This document shows, piece by piece, positions 25,107 to 38,901 of a stretch of DNA of 64,000 bases (within the stretch, counting starts at the first letter, position 1; each line of letters starts with the position of its first letter). Where the stretch lies: contig CM082591.2 of NCBI GenBank assembly GCA_040954595.2, forward strand, positions 124,001-188,000, in the 5' to 3' direction. The translations under genes and the position numbers were made by a program. Source of the stretch: Balanoglossus misakiensis. Taxonomy: Eukaryota; Hemichordata. The notes under the pieces were generated by a model. The model saw nothing but the letters and a program-made list of their open reading frames with translations. It had not been told where the DNA came from and made no database searches.

Positions 25107-26079
25107 GTGCACACCGCATAGACATGCCATCAATTAACGTTTAATTACCATTATCATGGCAAATCCGAAAAACGTCATAATCAGAATAATTCCAGTAAAT
25201 TAGTTTAGTTTGTCGTGATTTGGGATTTTTCCCACCTTGTTAACATTTCACACTTTGCAGTTTAAATACCATGGCAACCTACAATGAAAATTAGAGTGAA
25301 AACCTTCATGATTTCATTAGGAATTTGGAATTATGATATTGTTGTCTATGGAATAGACAATTAAACAGGCAATACCCTTTGCAGCACAAGCCATTTACTA
25401 CACAGGATATCGTCCGATATCACCTCTTCAACAACCACACGAGCAAAAACATCAAATGTTGATTACTGTGAGCCAATTCTTGCTTACTTTTGTTGCAATA
25501 CAGAGGTTATTTTACCCCAAAAAAAGTTTGGCCAAAGAGAATGTACTGAAGCAATTTAGTTTAAATCTTCGGTTGTGATTTTCAAACAAATATTTCATTC
25601 TAGAATATGAGGGAATGCCACCTGACTTGGTTATCCATTCTGCTTCAGTCATGTTTCTCTGCGGCCAATCACTTCACACTTGACCGCATCGATCGTTATC
25701 ATGATTATGTTATAGCCCACAGAGAACAGACATCAGAAGCCTAGCATGGGTTCGTCACGAGACAATGGTTAGCTAACGATAATTGCTCTCTCCATTCAAT
25801 AAGTGACCTCCCAAGACAACGAAGTTAATAACTCATAGCTTCCATGACAACAAGCTCCACTGGATGTCCGACTGAATGTCACGTCCGTTAACAACATGGC
25901 CCCCGGACGAAGACAGTATCTGATAAAGGACTCCAACAATGCTGTATCTTGTCATTCATTCTTAACCATGCAAATAAAACCATTGACAAAAAAGGGAGAA
26001 TAAGAGGGATATGTGCATCAGAGATATGTGAGAAAGGAACTGAACTTGTTATCTGAAAGTTTAATAACAATATTGTAGT

Positions 26080-26115
26080 ATCAGGAGACTAAACTGGACA
26101 GTTTAGTCTCCTGAT
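26080..26115. repeat. perfect 17-bp inverted repeat with 2-nt spacer
   Basis: ATCAGGAGACTAAACTG, then GA, then its exact reverse complement. It could extrude as a cruciform or fold as a hairpin. It is followed two bases later by a second small hairpin at 26118-26135. It lies beyond the likely 3' end of the minus-strand peptide gene. Confidence 0.9.
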
Positions 26116-26117
26116 GA

Positions 26118-26135
26118 GTGAGTCCAGTGACTCAC
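26118..26135. repeat. 7-bp inverted repeat next to the 17-bp palindrome
   Basis: GTGAGTC, four bases, then GACTCAC. With the preceding palindrome it makes a double hairpin, as can be left by a foldback element terminus. Confidence 0.7.
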
Positions 26136-26284
26136 GAAACTGCGTCATAGAGATTATGATGCCTTTCTTTTCTCCTACTACCCTACACTCTATACATACA
26201 TACATATGGCAAGTGGAACTCACAGGAGACAAACAAACATACACATTACAAAAATTCTGAGGGGCGTTGCTACAGATTTAACAT

Positions 26285-26290
26285 TTTATT
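26285..26290 (-). terminator. polyadenylation signal, minus strand
   Basis: TTTATT on the plus strand reads AATAAA on the minus strand, about 390 nt after the stop of the ARGPGPAFGI-amide precursor. I saw no nearer canonical signal. Confidence 0.4.
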
Positions 26291-26677
26291 TCAAACTATT
26301 TAAATAAAAATACTCTTGAAAGCACTACATTTTAACCCATTTTAAAATACATTGTAAATATACATCAACTGTTAAGAACCGCGAAAGGTTTCGATTCTAA
26401 TGAGATTTCATACAGATCTATGTATTTAACCATTCATAATGAATTTGGTCAATCGTATGTAAATCAGTTATAATCATAAGTCTCAGATATAAGAAAAGCG
26501 GATTATATTTTACCTCATTGTCCGCAAGAAATTAATTTAATGATTCAAATGTAACAGATAAAAAAAGAATTGTGTAAGTTAAAATAATTTTGATCTGTTA
26601 AGAGATAACGTGCATACAAAGACTAGGGAATTGAAAGAATATAATGTTGACCCTGACAGGAGATCAATGTTATGTCT

Positions 26678-27090
26678 TTATGAAGAGAAAAGGTCGTTGA
26701 ACGTTTCAGAGAAGTCTTCGTTTGCCTTCAAGAGATCCATGTAATCGTCTATTGAACGACAGTTTGGTTCTGTGTGTGAATGGAAAAATATGTAAGTCAT
26801 TAAGTAATATTCGTAGAGTTGCTGATTTCAGACGTGTATACTTTGCCATGGGTTGCAATTGATAAAGGGTTGGTACAAATTAACCATGAGTAGAACATGG
26901 CGATATATATCGTCTCACCTCCTAATTGACAGATTGCCAAAACTGTTTTGATGCCAAGGTTAGACGATTCTGCCTTGAGTGTATCACTTCGCCTTCCAAT
27001 TCCAAATGCTGGACCAGGTCCTCTCGCAGCATCTGACACATAAACACAGACAACGGCAACCAGCAATGAGAGGACAATTCCACACTTCAT
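26678..27090 (-). CDS. single-copy neuropeptide precursor, ARGPGPAFGI-amide
   Basis: Two coding exons, 27090-26919 and 26769-26678, join in phase 1 (GGAG|GTGAGA to CACACAG|AACC) to give 87 residues. Residues 1-21 (MKCGIVLSLLVAVVCVYVSDA) are a clear signal peptide. Residues 22-31 are ARGPGPAFGI, followed by Gly32 and Arg-Arg, so the mature product should be a C-terminally amidated decapeptide; cleavage one residue earlier would add an alanine. The remaining 53 residues hold two cysteines, Cys54 and Cys61, six residues apart, and end NEDFSETFNDLFSS. One N-terminal amidated peptide plus a C-terminal Cys pair is the layout of luqin/RYamide, SIFamide and adipokinetic-hormone precursors, but this peptide matches none of those C-terminal motifs. 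An acceptor (TTTTCCTTGCAG) 14 nt before the ATG implies at least one noncoding upstream exon. No known name can be given. Confidence 0.85.
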
Positions 27091-27104
27091 CTTTGTGTAA
27101 AAGT

Positions 27105-30100
27105 CTGCAAGGAAAATTAAATGTAAATCATCAAAAGATAGACCAACCATGGAAGTGAGCATGGCCAAACCACAGTCCCTCTATTACAGAGACCCCTTTC
27201 CCTTGGCAAAGACATTGTTGAAAATAAGGTAACACAAGCCTCTCCACTGGAAATTGTGACCCCTTTGCAAGATGACCCCCTCCCCTGCCCCCTGAACCTT
27301 GCCGGGTTCCAGCTGCAATGACTGGACACTCCCTAAAGCTTTTCATACACATCTACTTTACAAAACAACTGACAGCCTAAAATGTTGTGTTCAATGTTCC
27401 CATCACTATGATCAATTATTTGCAACAAGAGTAATTAGAAGACTCTCTAAGCGACAAAGAAGAATTGATTTTTAAGTCCTTTCTCGGGTCTTTCTCATGG
27501 CTAAGCGTGATTTTGCAATTTCATGCTAATTTCACACCCCATTGACTTACGATATTTGATTATGTCGTGAATGGAAATCAGATGAGAGACATATTTTGTC
27601 TCAAAGTTCTGAGAACGATGACAAAATCTTGTCGCATATGGTCAATTCTTGGAAGCAGCTTCTTTCAAATTTACTTGCAAAGCAAGTGTTAAACATAGAT
27701 AAAAACCTTTTGACCAGTGAAGATAGAAAATCATTTGAGAGAGGGAATAAAAACAGATGGGTACAACCCTGATTTCAACATGGAGTCACTTTATGTATTT
27801 GTTATTAAAGGGAATCTCTGGATGAAAATGTGCCCTCACTTATGTTAGCGTGTTTTTTAACTTGCTGATTCTCGCAGATGTACCGGTACAATATACTTTC
27901 AGAGAATGAAGATCAATGTGATAAGTGAGACAGAGCATATGAAGCCAGTTTGGCAGATTTCATTTAAATTCTGACGTAGATGTCAGGCGAAGTAGTCAGA
28001 CATATGTGTTCCTTAATCAGATAACATTTTATTTGCTTGTCAAGTTGAATGACGGCATTTAATAAGCTACTCTACTGATCGTGACACTTTGCCAACCATT
28101 TTAAATACAACGGTGATTTTACAATGCGTGAACACAACTGCATATATCCCCTCCACAATGGCAAGAGGTTGGCAAGGCAACAGCAGATTCTACTTAAATG
28201 TATGTGAATAAACTCAGCTACTTGGGGCCATGTGACTGCGCCACCACATGGTCATGAGAACAAAATAATTTGGTGTATGCTAATTGGAGGCAACCTTAAT
28301 CCCTTGAAAATCCCAATCAAAAATGCAATGCGATTTCTTCCTTCTTTGTCACAAACAATATTTCACGTGACCCCAATACAGATAAAATGTAAGCAAACTA
28401 CATTGCCAACCAGAACAAGATTTTCTATTTGAATACAGAAATGATTGACTGAGTGGTAAGCTATGTAACATTGTGAATTACAGGTTTTTTCTGTCTATCC
28501 AACATTTTCAATTTGTCTTCTCCAAACATCCTCCAGGGCAACTTGTATTCATAGTGATTCTTTATAGAAATATCAATAAGTTATTTGTTTTCATCCAAAA
28601 ATAAAGATTTTGTCTTAATGAAAGTCATTGTGAGCAACAATAGGTTCGATTTGGCGGGAAAGATTGCTTTAGACCTGGGCGTATCAGGGAAATTCAATTA
28701 CTATAGTTTGTGGAATGTGACGTCACTACTAATCATTTTTGACTTGTGCAGTATGGCTGTCGCCAGGTTGATTTTCCTTTACTTGTTCTGTTAACCAGCG
28801 TCAACTGTAAAAAAGTTGAAATGGCTTATTTTAGAGCTGAGGCTAAAAGAATTGATTGACAACTTAGAAATTATTGAGGCAAAACTCACCGGAAAAGAAT
28901 TTATAAACAATATTACTTGCCATCTTTCTCTCCATGATGTAATGAAAATTAAAAAGTAATTGATGTCAAATATTAATTTTGTCAGAATTTTGCGAAGCAT
29001 TTTTAAATGGTCCCCAGGTCCATATATAAATTGCATTATCGAACAGTTTCTATTGATGGAAAAAAATCGATGAAGGATGCAAAATTTCAGAGTGATTTAT
29101 CAAATATATAGTAACATAGTTTGTTTTTATTCATTTTATTGATTTTAACAATCAGGAACAATTTGCAAGAGTTCATAAACCAGGTTAGCTCATTTATTTG
29201 ATTAAAGATAAAAGGAGTTCATGGAAGATTTCTTGCAAAACAAGGCGGGATTTTATGTGACGCATACCATGTCACACTGTTGTTTGGAGCGAAAACTATT
29301 GTGGTTTGATCATTATTGCAAACCAAAAATCAAAGATTTATCGGAAATACAAGTCAACGTGGTAACATCGAATGAGAATGTCTCTCGGTAGCCCTGCAAT
29401 TATAACCCTGATAATAATAAACAGTATCTTAGAGTGTCTTCAAATCAAAGCCTCTCTCTCTGTAGGAGATCCAACTTCTTCTCATTCTTGACTAAACCAC
29501 TTGGCCATGAGGATGATGATATAAAAACTCATACTTTTTTATAGCACTGGTCTATTATGCTATCCGCACGACGGGTGTTATATAATTTTTTTCCCATTAC
29601 CCCCAAAAGACAATTTGTCTATCTTTGTCTTCACAAATGTCATCTTTGATAAGATTTATACTCCATTTTATGCAGCGGGGGCACTAACAGAGAAGCTGTA
29701 TCATATTTTGCTGAATATTTAAAAAGGTTAAGACGTCCACTTGTCTGGCTGTGCTGCATCTATTTTGATTTTATTACGCATCACCAAAACATCATGGGCC
29801 TCATTTTAAGATTTGTTCTCAGCAGTCAAACAATTTACAGAAAATCATCATCAAAATCACGACAGGGTGACGAATTTTCAAACCAATTTACGATGAGACT
29901 TTTCATCAAGTTTAGTTACAGCAGGGAGATAAAATAACAATCTTCCCTTCAACATAGAGCGTGTACTTTGACATGGCAATTAACAAGTAATATGTTCACG
30001 ATGAAAATTGCAAAGTCACATTGTAACATTAAATTTGCCAAGTTTCGTTCATAAGTTGGACCTTGCTGCTAGAGTGAGTAAGAGGCGAGGTCTAGTGCCC

Positions 30101-32682
30101 ACTATCACCAAAGCTCACAAATCATCGACCATCCAACAAAGCTGCTAACCATCGTGATTGAATTTTGAAGAAAAATATCCATTTTTCTGACTTAACATCA
30201 GTACTGATCTTCAAACCCGACCTTTTAAACACAGAGGGAATATATTATCTGTTCTGCGTCCAAGCTCACAGCAAAGTGCCGTTTCTATAATTTCATCTAC
30301 AGTGCATATTCAGAGAAACTGTGAATAAGTGAAATCTTAACCAAGGAAGAGAAAACCACAGAAAGAGATATAAATTAACATCTTACGCATTCCAACATGT
30401 AGATATTAAGATGCATAACAATAATGTATCAACAAATCACTGTTTTGCAACAAATCATTGCTTTGCGGCACGTTGATGTAAAAACCTAAATATTCATGAT
30501 AAACCAAGATCACAGCATGGTGTACACGTAGGCAGACAATGCCTCGTAAACTGCTTCCATTTCCACAGTGTTATTAGGTTGTTTTTATTTATTACCTCCA
30601 AATATCATCCCGTAATATAAATCTTGCTTCATAAGCTGCCACTCTAACTCAATAAACTGCCTGCCTCCGATCTCCATGTAACCAATATAAATTCAATACG
30701 ACCATTATTTGCTTTACGCCGCCGCTAGCAATGGGCCATGCTCTTTGAGTCACTGTGCAGGCAATTTTATGGAATTTCAGAATTTCTGATCAGCCGGTAA
30801 CGTAATTACTGCTTCATTTTCAGTGCCTAGTCCAACACAGCCGCAAATACCTGGTTGGACTATCTTCGATTGTTGATTGCTTTCGACTCAGTTTATTTGA
30901 TTTGGCATTTCACAGAATAAATTGAATATTACAGTCTTGGTTTGGTTGGAGTTGTATCTTTCAGATATTCACTGTCATTCCATTTCAAATGTGACTCTGC
31001 CTTGAATGTGCAGTACCTTCCTCTGTACCTGGGGACTAAATTTCTGTGGACACTCGAAAATAGTGAGCACAATCAGTAAAAAATTAACAAAACAGAGGTG
31101 TATGCGATAAACTTCGGCTATTCTTCCTAGAGTTCAGCTTTTCGAATGATAAATGTAATTTTGAAAACTTTATCGCAAGAAAAAATGACAATAAGCCATA
31201 TCAAAAGTAAATAGGTTTTAGGTTTCATTCACTATGTATAAAAGAGGCATTTTTAATTTGCCTTCGCTGGCGATTAGCCTGTTGACGCCGCCAGTACTCA
31301 AGATTCTCTTTTAAAATAATAAAGCTTATCTTCTCTCAAAGAAGAGCATTCAATTTTAAAAGGGTGGCATGTAGCTGTGATAAATTACATGAATATATTA
31401 AGTCTGGAAAATTTATCAAATTTTACTCTCTGTGCAGTCGTTGATGAGTACCGCTAAGAGGGACATGATTTGTTGCCCTGGTGATAATCCTCTTTGACTC
31501 TACCTCTGTTGTCTAATTTATCTTTGGTGAACACACTTAATATCTACGGGGGTCACTGATTTATTGACGCGGCAAAGAATGACCGTTCCTGTTATTCTTG
31601 TTATCTTGTCTAAGCCATTAAACACACCGATGAGACATACCGGTACACACAAGGCAATGCGAATGTTTGTCGTGTTAAGCTTCGAGTATATGGTGCATGG
31701 GGTACACTTCATTACATATAATTCTTCTTGCTGCTGAAAATGTTTCCACCTTTTTATCGAGATGGTAAAATTTGGCAAAGTGCTTTTTCTATACACATTC
31801 ATAAGTGTCTGAATGTGCTTTGTGTTTGTGTGTGTGCGCGCGTGCGTGCGTGGAGTGTTTTGACAGTCACAGATATTCAAAATGAAATATTTCCTTAGGT
31901 TTGCATTTTGAAAAACAAGAAACAGTTTGAGCAAAACTATCCAAAGTTCAATATATCTATCAGCATACGCATACACACAGGAAAGATCTGAACATTTTAA
32001 AGTTTTTTTGGACCATAGAGGAAAGAGATTCTACATGGTATAAGCATGTTCGTGTGTAATGGATTCGGCCCATTTCATGTTTGATTATTTGGTAATAGCA
32101 TCTGGAATAACTTCTGTCATGAAAATAAACCTAGAGACATGTAAAGATCTTCTGACATTATCGAGGTTAATGTTGTTCCATGAGAAAATTGTTTGATGAA
32201 GCATATCATATTGCCGCGGCTTGGCATCAACGCACTGCTCCTACACTGCTTGAAGATATGCTACAGAATTGGCACGCTTTTTGATCATAACTATGTTAAG
32301 GTATTGATACAATATAGAAGGGCATAGAAGAAATTAACATTCCGGCTAATTCCTTGGGGATCAACACGAAACTTTCTCAGGTTGACATACCGGTATGGTT
32401 GGACAACTAAGTATTTCTAAAGTCTGGCACCAGTCACTAAAAGCAGTTTATTAATTGATCACTTTTCAGTCAACTAAACAATATGAATTATTGTTCAAGT
32501 ACCGGTATGTGTGCTTCAACTGCTTGTCCACTACTGAAATTTATATGGCTGAAATATGCTCGGAAACGGCAGAGTTAATATTCTTGAAACTATTCCAGTT
32601 CCACTCATTCATGTTCTAGTGTTAACCCCCAAAAAACATTCTTACAGCCTAAGATTAATGATCAAAAGAGTAACTGGCTTAC
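27105..32682. other. noncoding stretch, probably first intron of the FGI-amide precursor gene
   Basis: No supported coding exon in 5.6 kb; open frames such as 28585-28794 lack splice or domain support. If the minus-strand promoter and donor at 32.7-32.8 kb belong to the FGI-amide gene, this is its first intron. Two 18-bp direct repeats (AACAAATCA...TTTTGC type) lie at about 30431-30466. Confidence 0.4.
31827..31852. repeat. GT/GC-rich microsatellite
   Basis: Alternating purine-pyrimidine run of GTGTGT, GCGCGC and GTGC units, a potential Z-DNA former; no coding content. Confidence 0.8.
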
Positions 32683-32833
32683 CGAGGTTTGACTGCTTGG
32701 AGGGATAATGTGAAGTTCAGCTGAGTTAACTTGTTCACTGCACACCTTTGATTTGAATAACTTGCTTCCTCTCAGTTCCTTTCAGTTGGCAAAGTCGGCA
32801 GTACTTCATCTGCCAACTTGTGTCCTTTTTATA
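32683..32833 (-). promoter_or_regulatory. TATA promoter with noncoding first exon, minus strand
   Basis: TATAAAAAGG on the minus strand (TATA at 32833-32826) predicts a start near 32803. An exon of about 120 nt without a long open frame ends at the donor CCTCG|GTAAGCC at 32683. The only minus-strand gene I could build downstream that needs a noncoding 5' exon is the FGI-amide precursor at 27.1 kb, so this is its likely, but unproven, promoter. Confidence 0.45.
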
Positions 32834-35800
32834 CATTGGGAACGATAATGTTATCCAGGTATTGATTATTTAAGTCAATTGAAAATTCAAACTATCTAAA
32901 GCGGAGCCTTGATGAGGATTGGTTGAGTTGGATGACGTCTTATCGGTAACCATAGAAATCAAGCAACACATTTTAAAATACACATCACCGATTGGACGAT
33001 GGGTCTGAACGCATTTGGTTGTTATGGAGACAGTGGCAGTGCCCGTACCCTACATCGGAGCACCGAAACATTTTTGGGCGTGGAACATAACTATAAATTA
33101 GCTTCGAGTTCTTTTTATTCGATTCACCGGTACGGTTAATAATTATTTTTGGCTTTGGTCTTTTGTACGTCATTGCTACAAAGTGACGAAACAACTGTTC
33201 CTCTGCCTAATTATCGCCTATTTTAACGTTTGAGTTGTCTCGACATAAACTGGCGTTCAAAGCCTGTTTCCATATTTGTTGATGAAACTATTGGCAAGAA
33301 ATGATAACAGCAGGATATCCTAGGTAGTTTTACTTGGCCACATGAACTTAACGCGATAGGGAACACTAATTAAGGGAATGCACTGTTTCATAAATGACTC
33401 TTGACCATTTTCTGTCTTTCTGAGAATTTCTGACCAAGCATGCGTGTGTGGCAAGTGTGATTTACAGCATCGTAAAATATTGAACACATTTTGGAGATGA
33501 AAGACGTGCTCACTTAAACGTCAACCTCCACAGAACATATTAGTTAAGATTGAACCGGTAAAAACCTGTGCATTACTGAAACAAGGTCCATGAAACATTG
33601 AAAATAGTCTCACTTGCTGAAATGATTTTGGAACGTATTGCCATCTATATGTGTTGGAATTCTAAATCTTGAAAATCCGTTTCAAGGTGTGATGAGAAGA
33701 ACTTGCGTCTTATCAGTACTCAATGCCTTACCAGAATAACGTTGGAGTAAATTGTTCAGAGACGTACACTTTCTTGAACCACAGTTACATGTATGTGACC
33801 TAAAACAACTTATAATGGAAGAGAAAAGACAGCTATGAGCCACTGATGTTATTTTGTTGAAGGATGTACCGTATATCCTACAGCTATTGCAATCATCAGA
33901 TCAGAGCGACAACAGATCAAGCCTTTTTACTCAATGTGATGAGCTTTCATCACATCTGTCTGTCGACAACCTGAATGCCATATGCCCAGAGCAACGGAAG
34001 AATCAATTTGCCGCCGACATCAAATCTCAAACCATTTAATGTCTGAAATAGTGATACAACTACCCTTACTGCTGTCGTTTTTCGCACATTTTCAAGCAAA
34101 TGGTCAGATTCAACATCAGTACGGAACAAGTAGCATTCTGAAATGTTTTTGAGATTTCAGTTCAAGGGATTTATTGTTTACAGCTGCCACGCACATTTCA
34201 CCGACGCGCTTACTCATTTGAATTAGTGATAACCAAAATTCAAAGTTTATACATATCACCAAGTGGGAGAAACATGTTTTATTTTCAGTTTTATCACTTC
34301 GGGGGGAGGGGGTAAACTATTAAGGAGTGGAAATGCGTCTTTAATGCAAGGAATGGCGATAACCCGCCTGGTAAAATATTGATAACTAATTCAATATCCC
34401 ATGATGCATGAGGACAGTGTGGGTCATCATGACGTCTAGTCTCAATGATACCATCATACCACAGTCTATTTTTAACACAGGGGAGTTGTACATTATTCTC
34501 CAAAGGATGTTTTTCACAATAATCGCCTTCAATTTAGTACGAGGGAATTTTTCAATTGTGGTAATTTTTTGCTCTATTACAGACATGTAAATGTTGCCGA
34601 TGTACATCTGTTATAAACACAGTAATGAAATTTCAAGCACAACATCGAACTTTGGAATGACGTGTGATCGATGCGCATATGATGCTTAATAGTGTTAAAA
34701 CAATCTCCTTGTTTGAACCTGACAATTCAGGGAAATCCGCCATCTTGAAATTGTGTCGACAAAATGAGATTTTAACACTCCCCTAGGTAGCAAAAACCTA
34801 TTTAAGGTAGCGAGAATTCAGCATGGAATGGTTGTGGTTTGAAGCATAACCTGGAGTGAATAGCAAAGAGGCAAGAGTGTGATATGATCGTTATCTGCAA
34901 TATTCATACTAACGAATGAAAACTATTCATGCAGTGAAATACACACAGGACATTATTTTCTTATCCTTAAATTAGACAATGATATGTATATGTAAATTCA
35001 ACAGTTCATCGCTTTTCATTTCATTTAATCTCACATTCTTGTGAACTTTCTTTCATGTATTTTTTTCATCCAAGACCTATATACTTAATGTTAATATTTT
35101 ATTACATTGGCGTCTGTATTCTTCTGTTTCTATGCAAGCTTTTTCTGACAAGTACAGATAACCTAGAATTATCCTGGCTTGGGAGGATAAATGGAGTTTT
35201 TAATCTGTGTCTATAGTTCTCTAATGGATTGTCAGTCACCGTGGTGATGAGAAGGGACTTGGCCAGTTCTGCATTCGACATATGCGGTTTATGATGTATG
35301 AAGGAAATATCAATTAAGATTAGTGGGTTAATATTGAGAATATTAATCAAAGTACAGCTTCTGAATAATATTTAGAGGTACAGTGAACGCAGTAAACCAA
35401 ACACCCCTCATTTCTCAAAGTCTTTAAAGTAGAACTCTGATATAATTGGACATGTAAACCAAACCCGAACCCTAACAGCGACTTGAAACAAAGCTGTGAG
35501 AAATGCCATGTGCAATAAACTCATCCTTGGAATTTCAGTGTCATCGACAGTTGTCACTGCGAACAATCAATTAGGCGGTGTAGAAACAAGGTTTCATCAA
35601 TTTATCTTGAAAACAAATCGACATTGCATTGTCCACTTTCACAGCAGGAAGGCTTTTATAAATGGCTTCTTCCTGTGCATCGCCCAGAGCTTGGTCACTA
35701 TACGTAGCCATTGCTCAACACTAAAGTAATCTTAAAAAGTCTAGACTACAATCAGTTGCAAACTTTAATTTGGACCAGAGTTACTTAATGAAATTCTTTT

Positions 35801-36458
35801 GACTACTTGAAACAAAATGTACACCGTACCTTCATCTGCTTTGTGTTATCAACATTTCTTGGCATAATATAATCTTACCAGAAATGCAAATAACGAATAC
35901 TTAAAACTGTGTTAATGGTGACATTTAAATTAAAAGTCCCGCTTGCAATTGGTACCTTATATTTATAGACAAGTTTGACATGTGCTTGAATGAGTATTAC
36001 TAATATAAACTCACAGCATCTACTCGTTTGTAATTGTGAAGTCTGAGTATTAAAACCTGTTGGCTCTGTATAGACTGCATGATTGTACATCACACGGCAA
36101 GCAATATTGCATATCAAACTTTCTTCAGTATTTAACCATACTGTCACAACGACCGACATATTTCGATGGCGGGATAACACCGAAAAAGGCAATTTCAAAG
36201 AAGTGTTTTACAGACATTGAATGGGACACAACGTTGTTGTGGGGTGACCTGAATGCATTGATATCAGAGGACAATGTGATCATATAAGATGTTGGCACTT
36301 CTGTTCAGTAATCTAATATTTGTCTGGACATCAACTTGTAACTCATTTCCATGTGATTAGAATGGTGACTTGCCTGTGACTTGGCTATAAAAAGGCTGAT
36401 TAGTGAACGAAGAAGTCAAGTAAGTAGCGAGTCCATGAGTGTGAGAGAGAGAGAGTGA

Positions 36459-36509
<51 letters not shown>

Positions 36510-38901
36510 ATATTGAATACAGTTCCAATGGTTTCAGTTTCAAGTTTGAAAGCCATAGCAAATAGTTCAACCAACCTCCATCTTAAATTTGACCAAAACA
36601 TTCAACAATTCAATGACCAGTACTTGTACCCCAAGCAATCGAAACTAAACTCTGTGAAATATATATTTGTTTTACGTTCTAGATGGTGTTCATTCAATGC
36701 TATAAGCAGGTCATAATTACCAGTCAAAGTTCATCAACTATTTTTCTTGGTAAATCAAATACCTGCTACACTCAACTTAATTCAATTGAAAATCCATTTT
36801 CCTGTTGGAGTGGACAGTCCCCTATTTCAAAATTCACTTAAGAAAGCATCATTAGGTTGCCTTTCTGGCAAAGTGACAATTTTCTTTTCAGACGCTACGC
36901 ATATGCTCAGGGGTGTACGAAGGCATTTTGAATGTGTTCTTGTAGTCAAATTTGTTTCCTGTCAGACCGAAAACATAAGAAGTTAGATATAATTCCCACG
37001 TCACATATTGCAGCTAATTTCCATTGCGTTCAATTCTAGCATTTCATCTATTAGAAGCTTCGAGGTAAAAAGTTTATTATATTCGTATAAGCATACGACG
37101 TGGTAAAACCCTCAATAATATCTCTCAGTATTTAACAGAATCTGCAATCGTGCGTGGAAATAAATTCGCAAAAAATTGGCATTCAGATATTGCCTTTAGA
37201 ATTCGCATATTATTCCAATGCGAATTAAGCTTATCAAATGTATGTACATGTTAAACTTCCAATTTTCACCGTTTCGTCTTATGCACATGGCTAGGTCATG
37301 ATCATCCGGAGAGGGCATTACCTTTAATTCTGAATATTAATTGTACATAATGTACCGGTACAATATGAGAATTTACAGAGTGTCATATGCTGAAACTGAA
37401 GAATTAACATCTACAATATCTCACAGCATCACCATTTTTTTTATTGTCGGTCACTGAAACATTGATAGTAAATGTTTGACGCGGGATATCAGAATGGCGC
37501 CAAACAGGGATGACGTTTGCTACTTGGTCGAATACGTTTAGACTTGCATGGCTTGAATTTTCCTGTTTCGTCATGACGATAAATTTTACCTTTAAAGACT
37601 GTACTTCTACAAGTAAACAAATACATTTGGTCGACATCGTAGGCCTTGAAAGACACATATATCTTGTGAAACGACTTGCGCAGCGTGCATGATTAGAAGC
37701 CATCCATTTCTTCGGTCTCTTTAGAAGACAGACTTAATACAGTTTTTCTACAATATTTTCATGAAGTATTCATCAAAATTTAGTTCATATTAATTCAGTT
37801 TATTCTCACAAAAAACTTCAAGAGTTTTTGTACACCAGAATTGTGGATTTCAGACAAATGCGCGACATTTTGCGTGAGAAAATTACTCCCACGTCTTGCC
37901 AGTGTCTCACATCAATCTACAGTCTAGTAGAGAAGTCACAGATAGAAATAGATTTTGTTGGAAAACATTTTCTATCCATATATATCTCTAGATTATTGCA
38001 CTAATGAGTTTTTCAGGATATTTTATACACTAATGTAATGCAACATTAATGACTCGTACAGTATTTAATCAGTGTATATAAGGACTGCCAACTTGGTTGG
38101 CGGAGGCGTAAAGCCATAGAATACAGTCAGACGAAAAGCAGTTTCAATGTTTTAAAGGTTAAAACGACATGGATTTGAAACAGTGTGGTGTCCTCCACAA
38201 ACCCCCACTTAAATGCCGCCATTACATTCACCCTGCTGCAAATCAAATATCGAATATTGCATTTTTAAGAAGTTAAAACAATTTTATGTCATGTTATTCC
38301 AATATTGGTCAGATACATTATTAATATCGTCTTTATAACCACAAATATCAAAGACATCCTGCCTTTTAAATGGCGGAAATGGACGCAAGCGATCAGCCTA
38401 ATAAACATTAATATCATAGCATATTAATGTAAGTATCGGTAATTAATAATCATGTGCAAACGCTTAGGGCATCGTCGGTGTGTATACACAAAGTTATGGC
38501 CAGTGCATGTTGTATAAGATGATGCGATGAACCTTGATCTGAAAAACCTCCCTTCTTAAAAGCTTGAAGGTAGAAATTGCTACACGATATATTTCTTCAT
38601 CTGTATTCCCAGTAATGCTTCTTTTCAAATACAGGCTTATTCTCAACTGATTGTAAACATTCCCGAGTTTTCGCAACTCTTCTTTTTGGATAAGATGGCA
38701 ATCGAAATTGTGCTTGGAGGTCGAATAGGACTCATACTGTACTCAATGGTGGCGTCAGTATACCACACACTATGGCAAATTACACTTAGTTACAACATTG
38801 TCAACAATATAAAATATTTTGAACGTATTCTATCACAAAAATATTTATTCACTTGCTCTTTGCAGATCTCCACATCTACCGGTATGTAAATTTAATGTTG
38901 C
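32834..38901. other. noncoding stretch with two isolated TATA-like elements
   Basis: No coding exon is supported. TATAAAAA at 36386-36393 (plus) precedes the (GA)n/(GT)n microsatellite by about 40 nt, and TATATAAG at 38075-38082 (plus) has no clear donor behind it. TACCGGTA occurs at 37353 and 38877, and the related CACCGGTA at 33125. Confidence 0.45.
36437..36506. repeat. compound (GA)n(GT)n(GA)n microsatellite
   Basis: GAGAGA, then GTGTGT, then a long GAGAGA run on the plus strand. Open frames of Ser-Leu or Arg-Glu repeats across it are artefacts. Confidence 0.9.

Noticed and set aside
31518-31976. 152-codon minus-strand open frame
   Set aside because: Contains the translation of a GT/GC microsatellite (Thr-His repeats) and otherwise resembles no protein.
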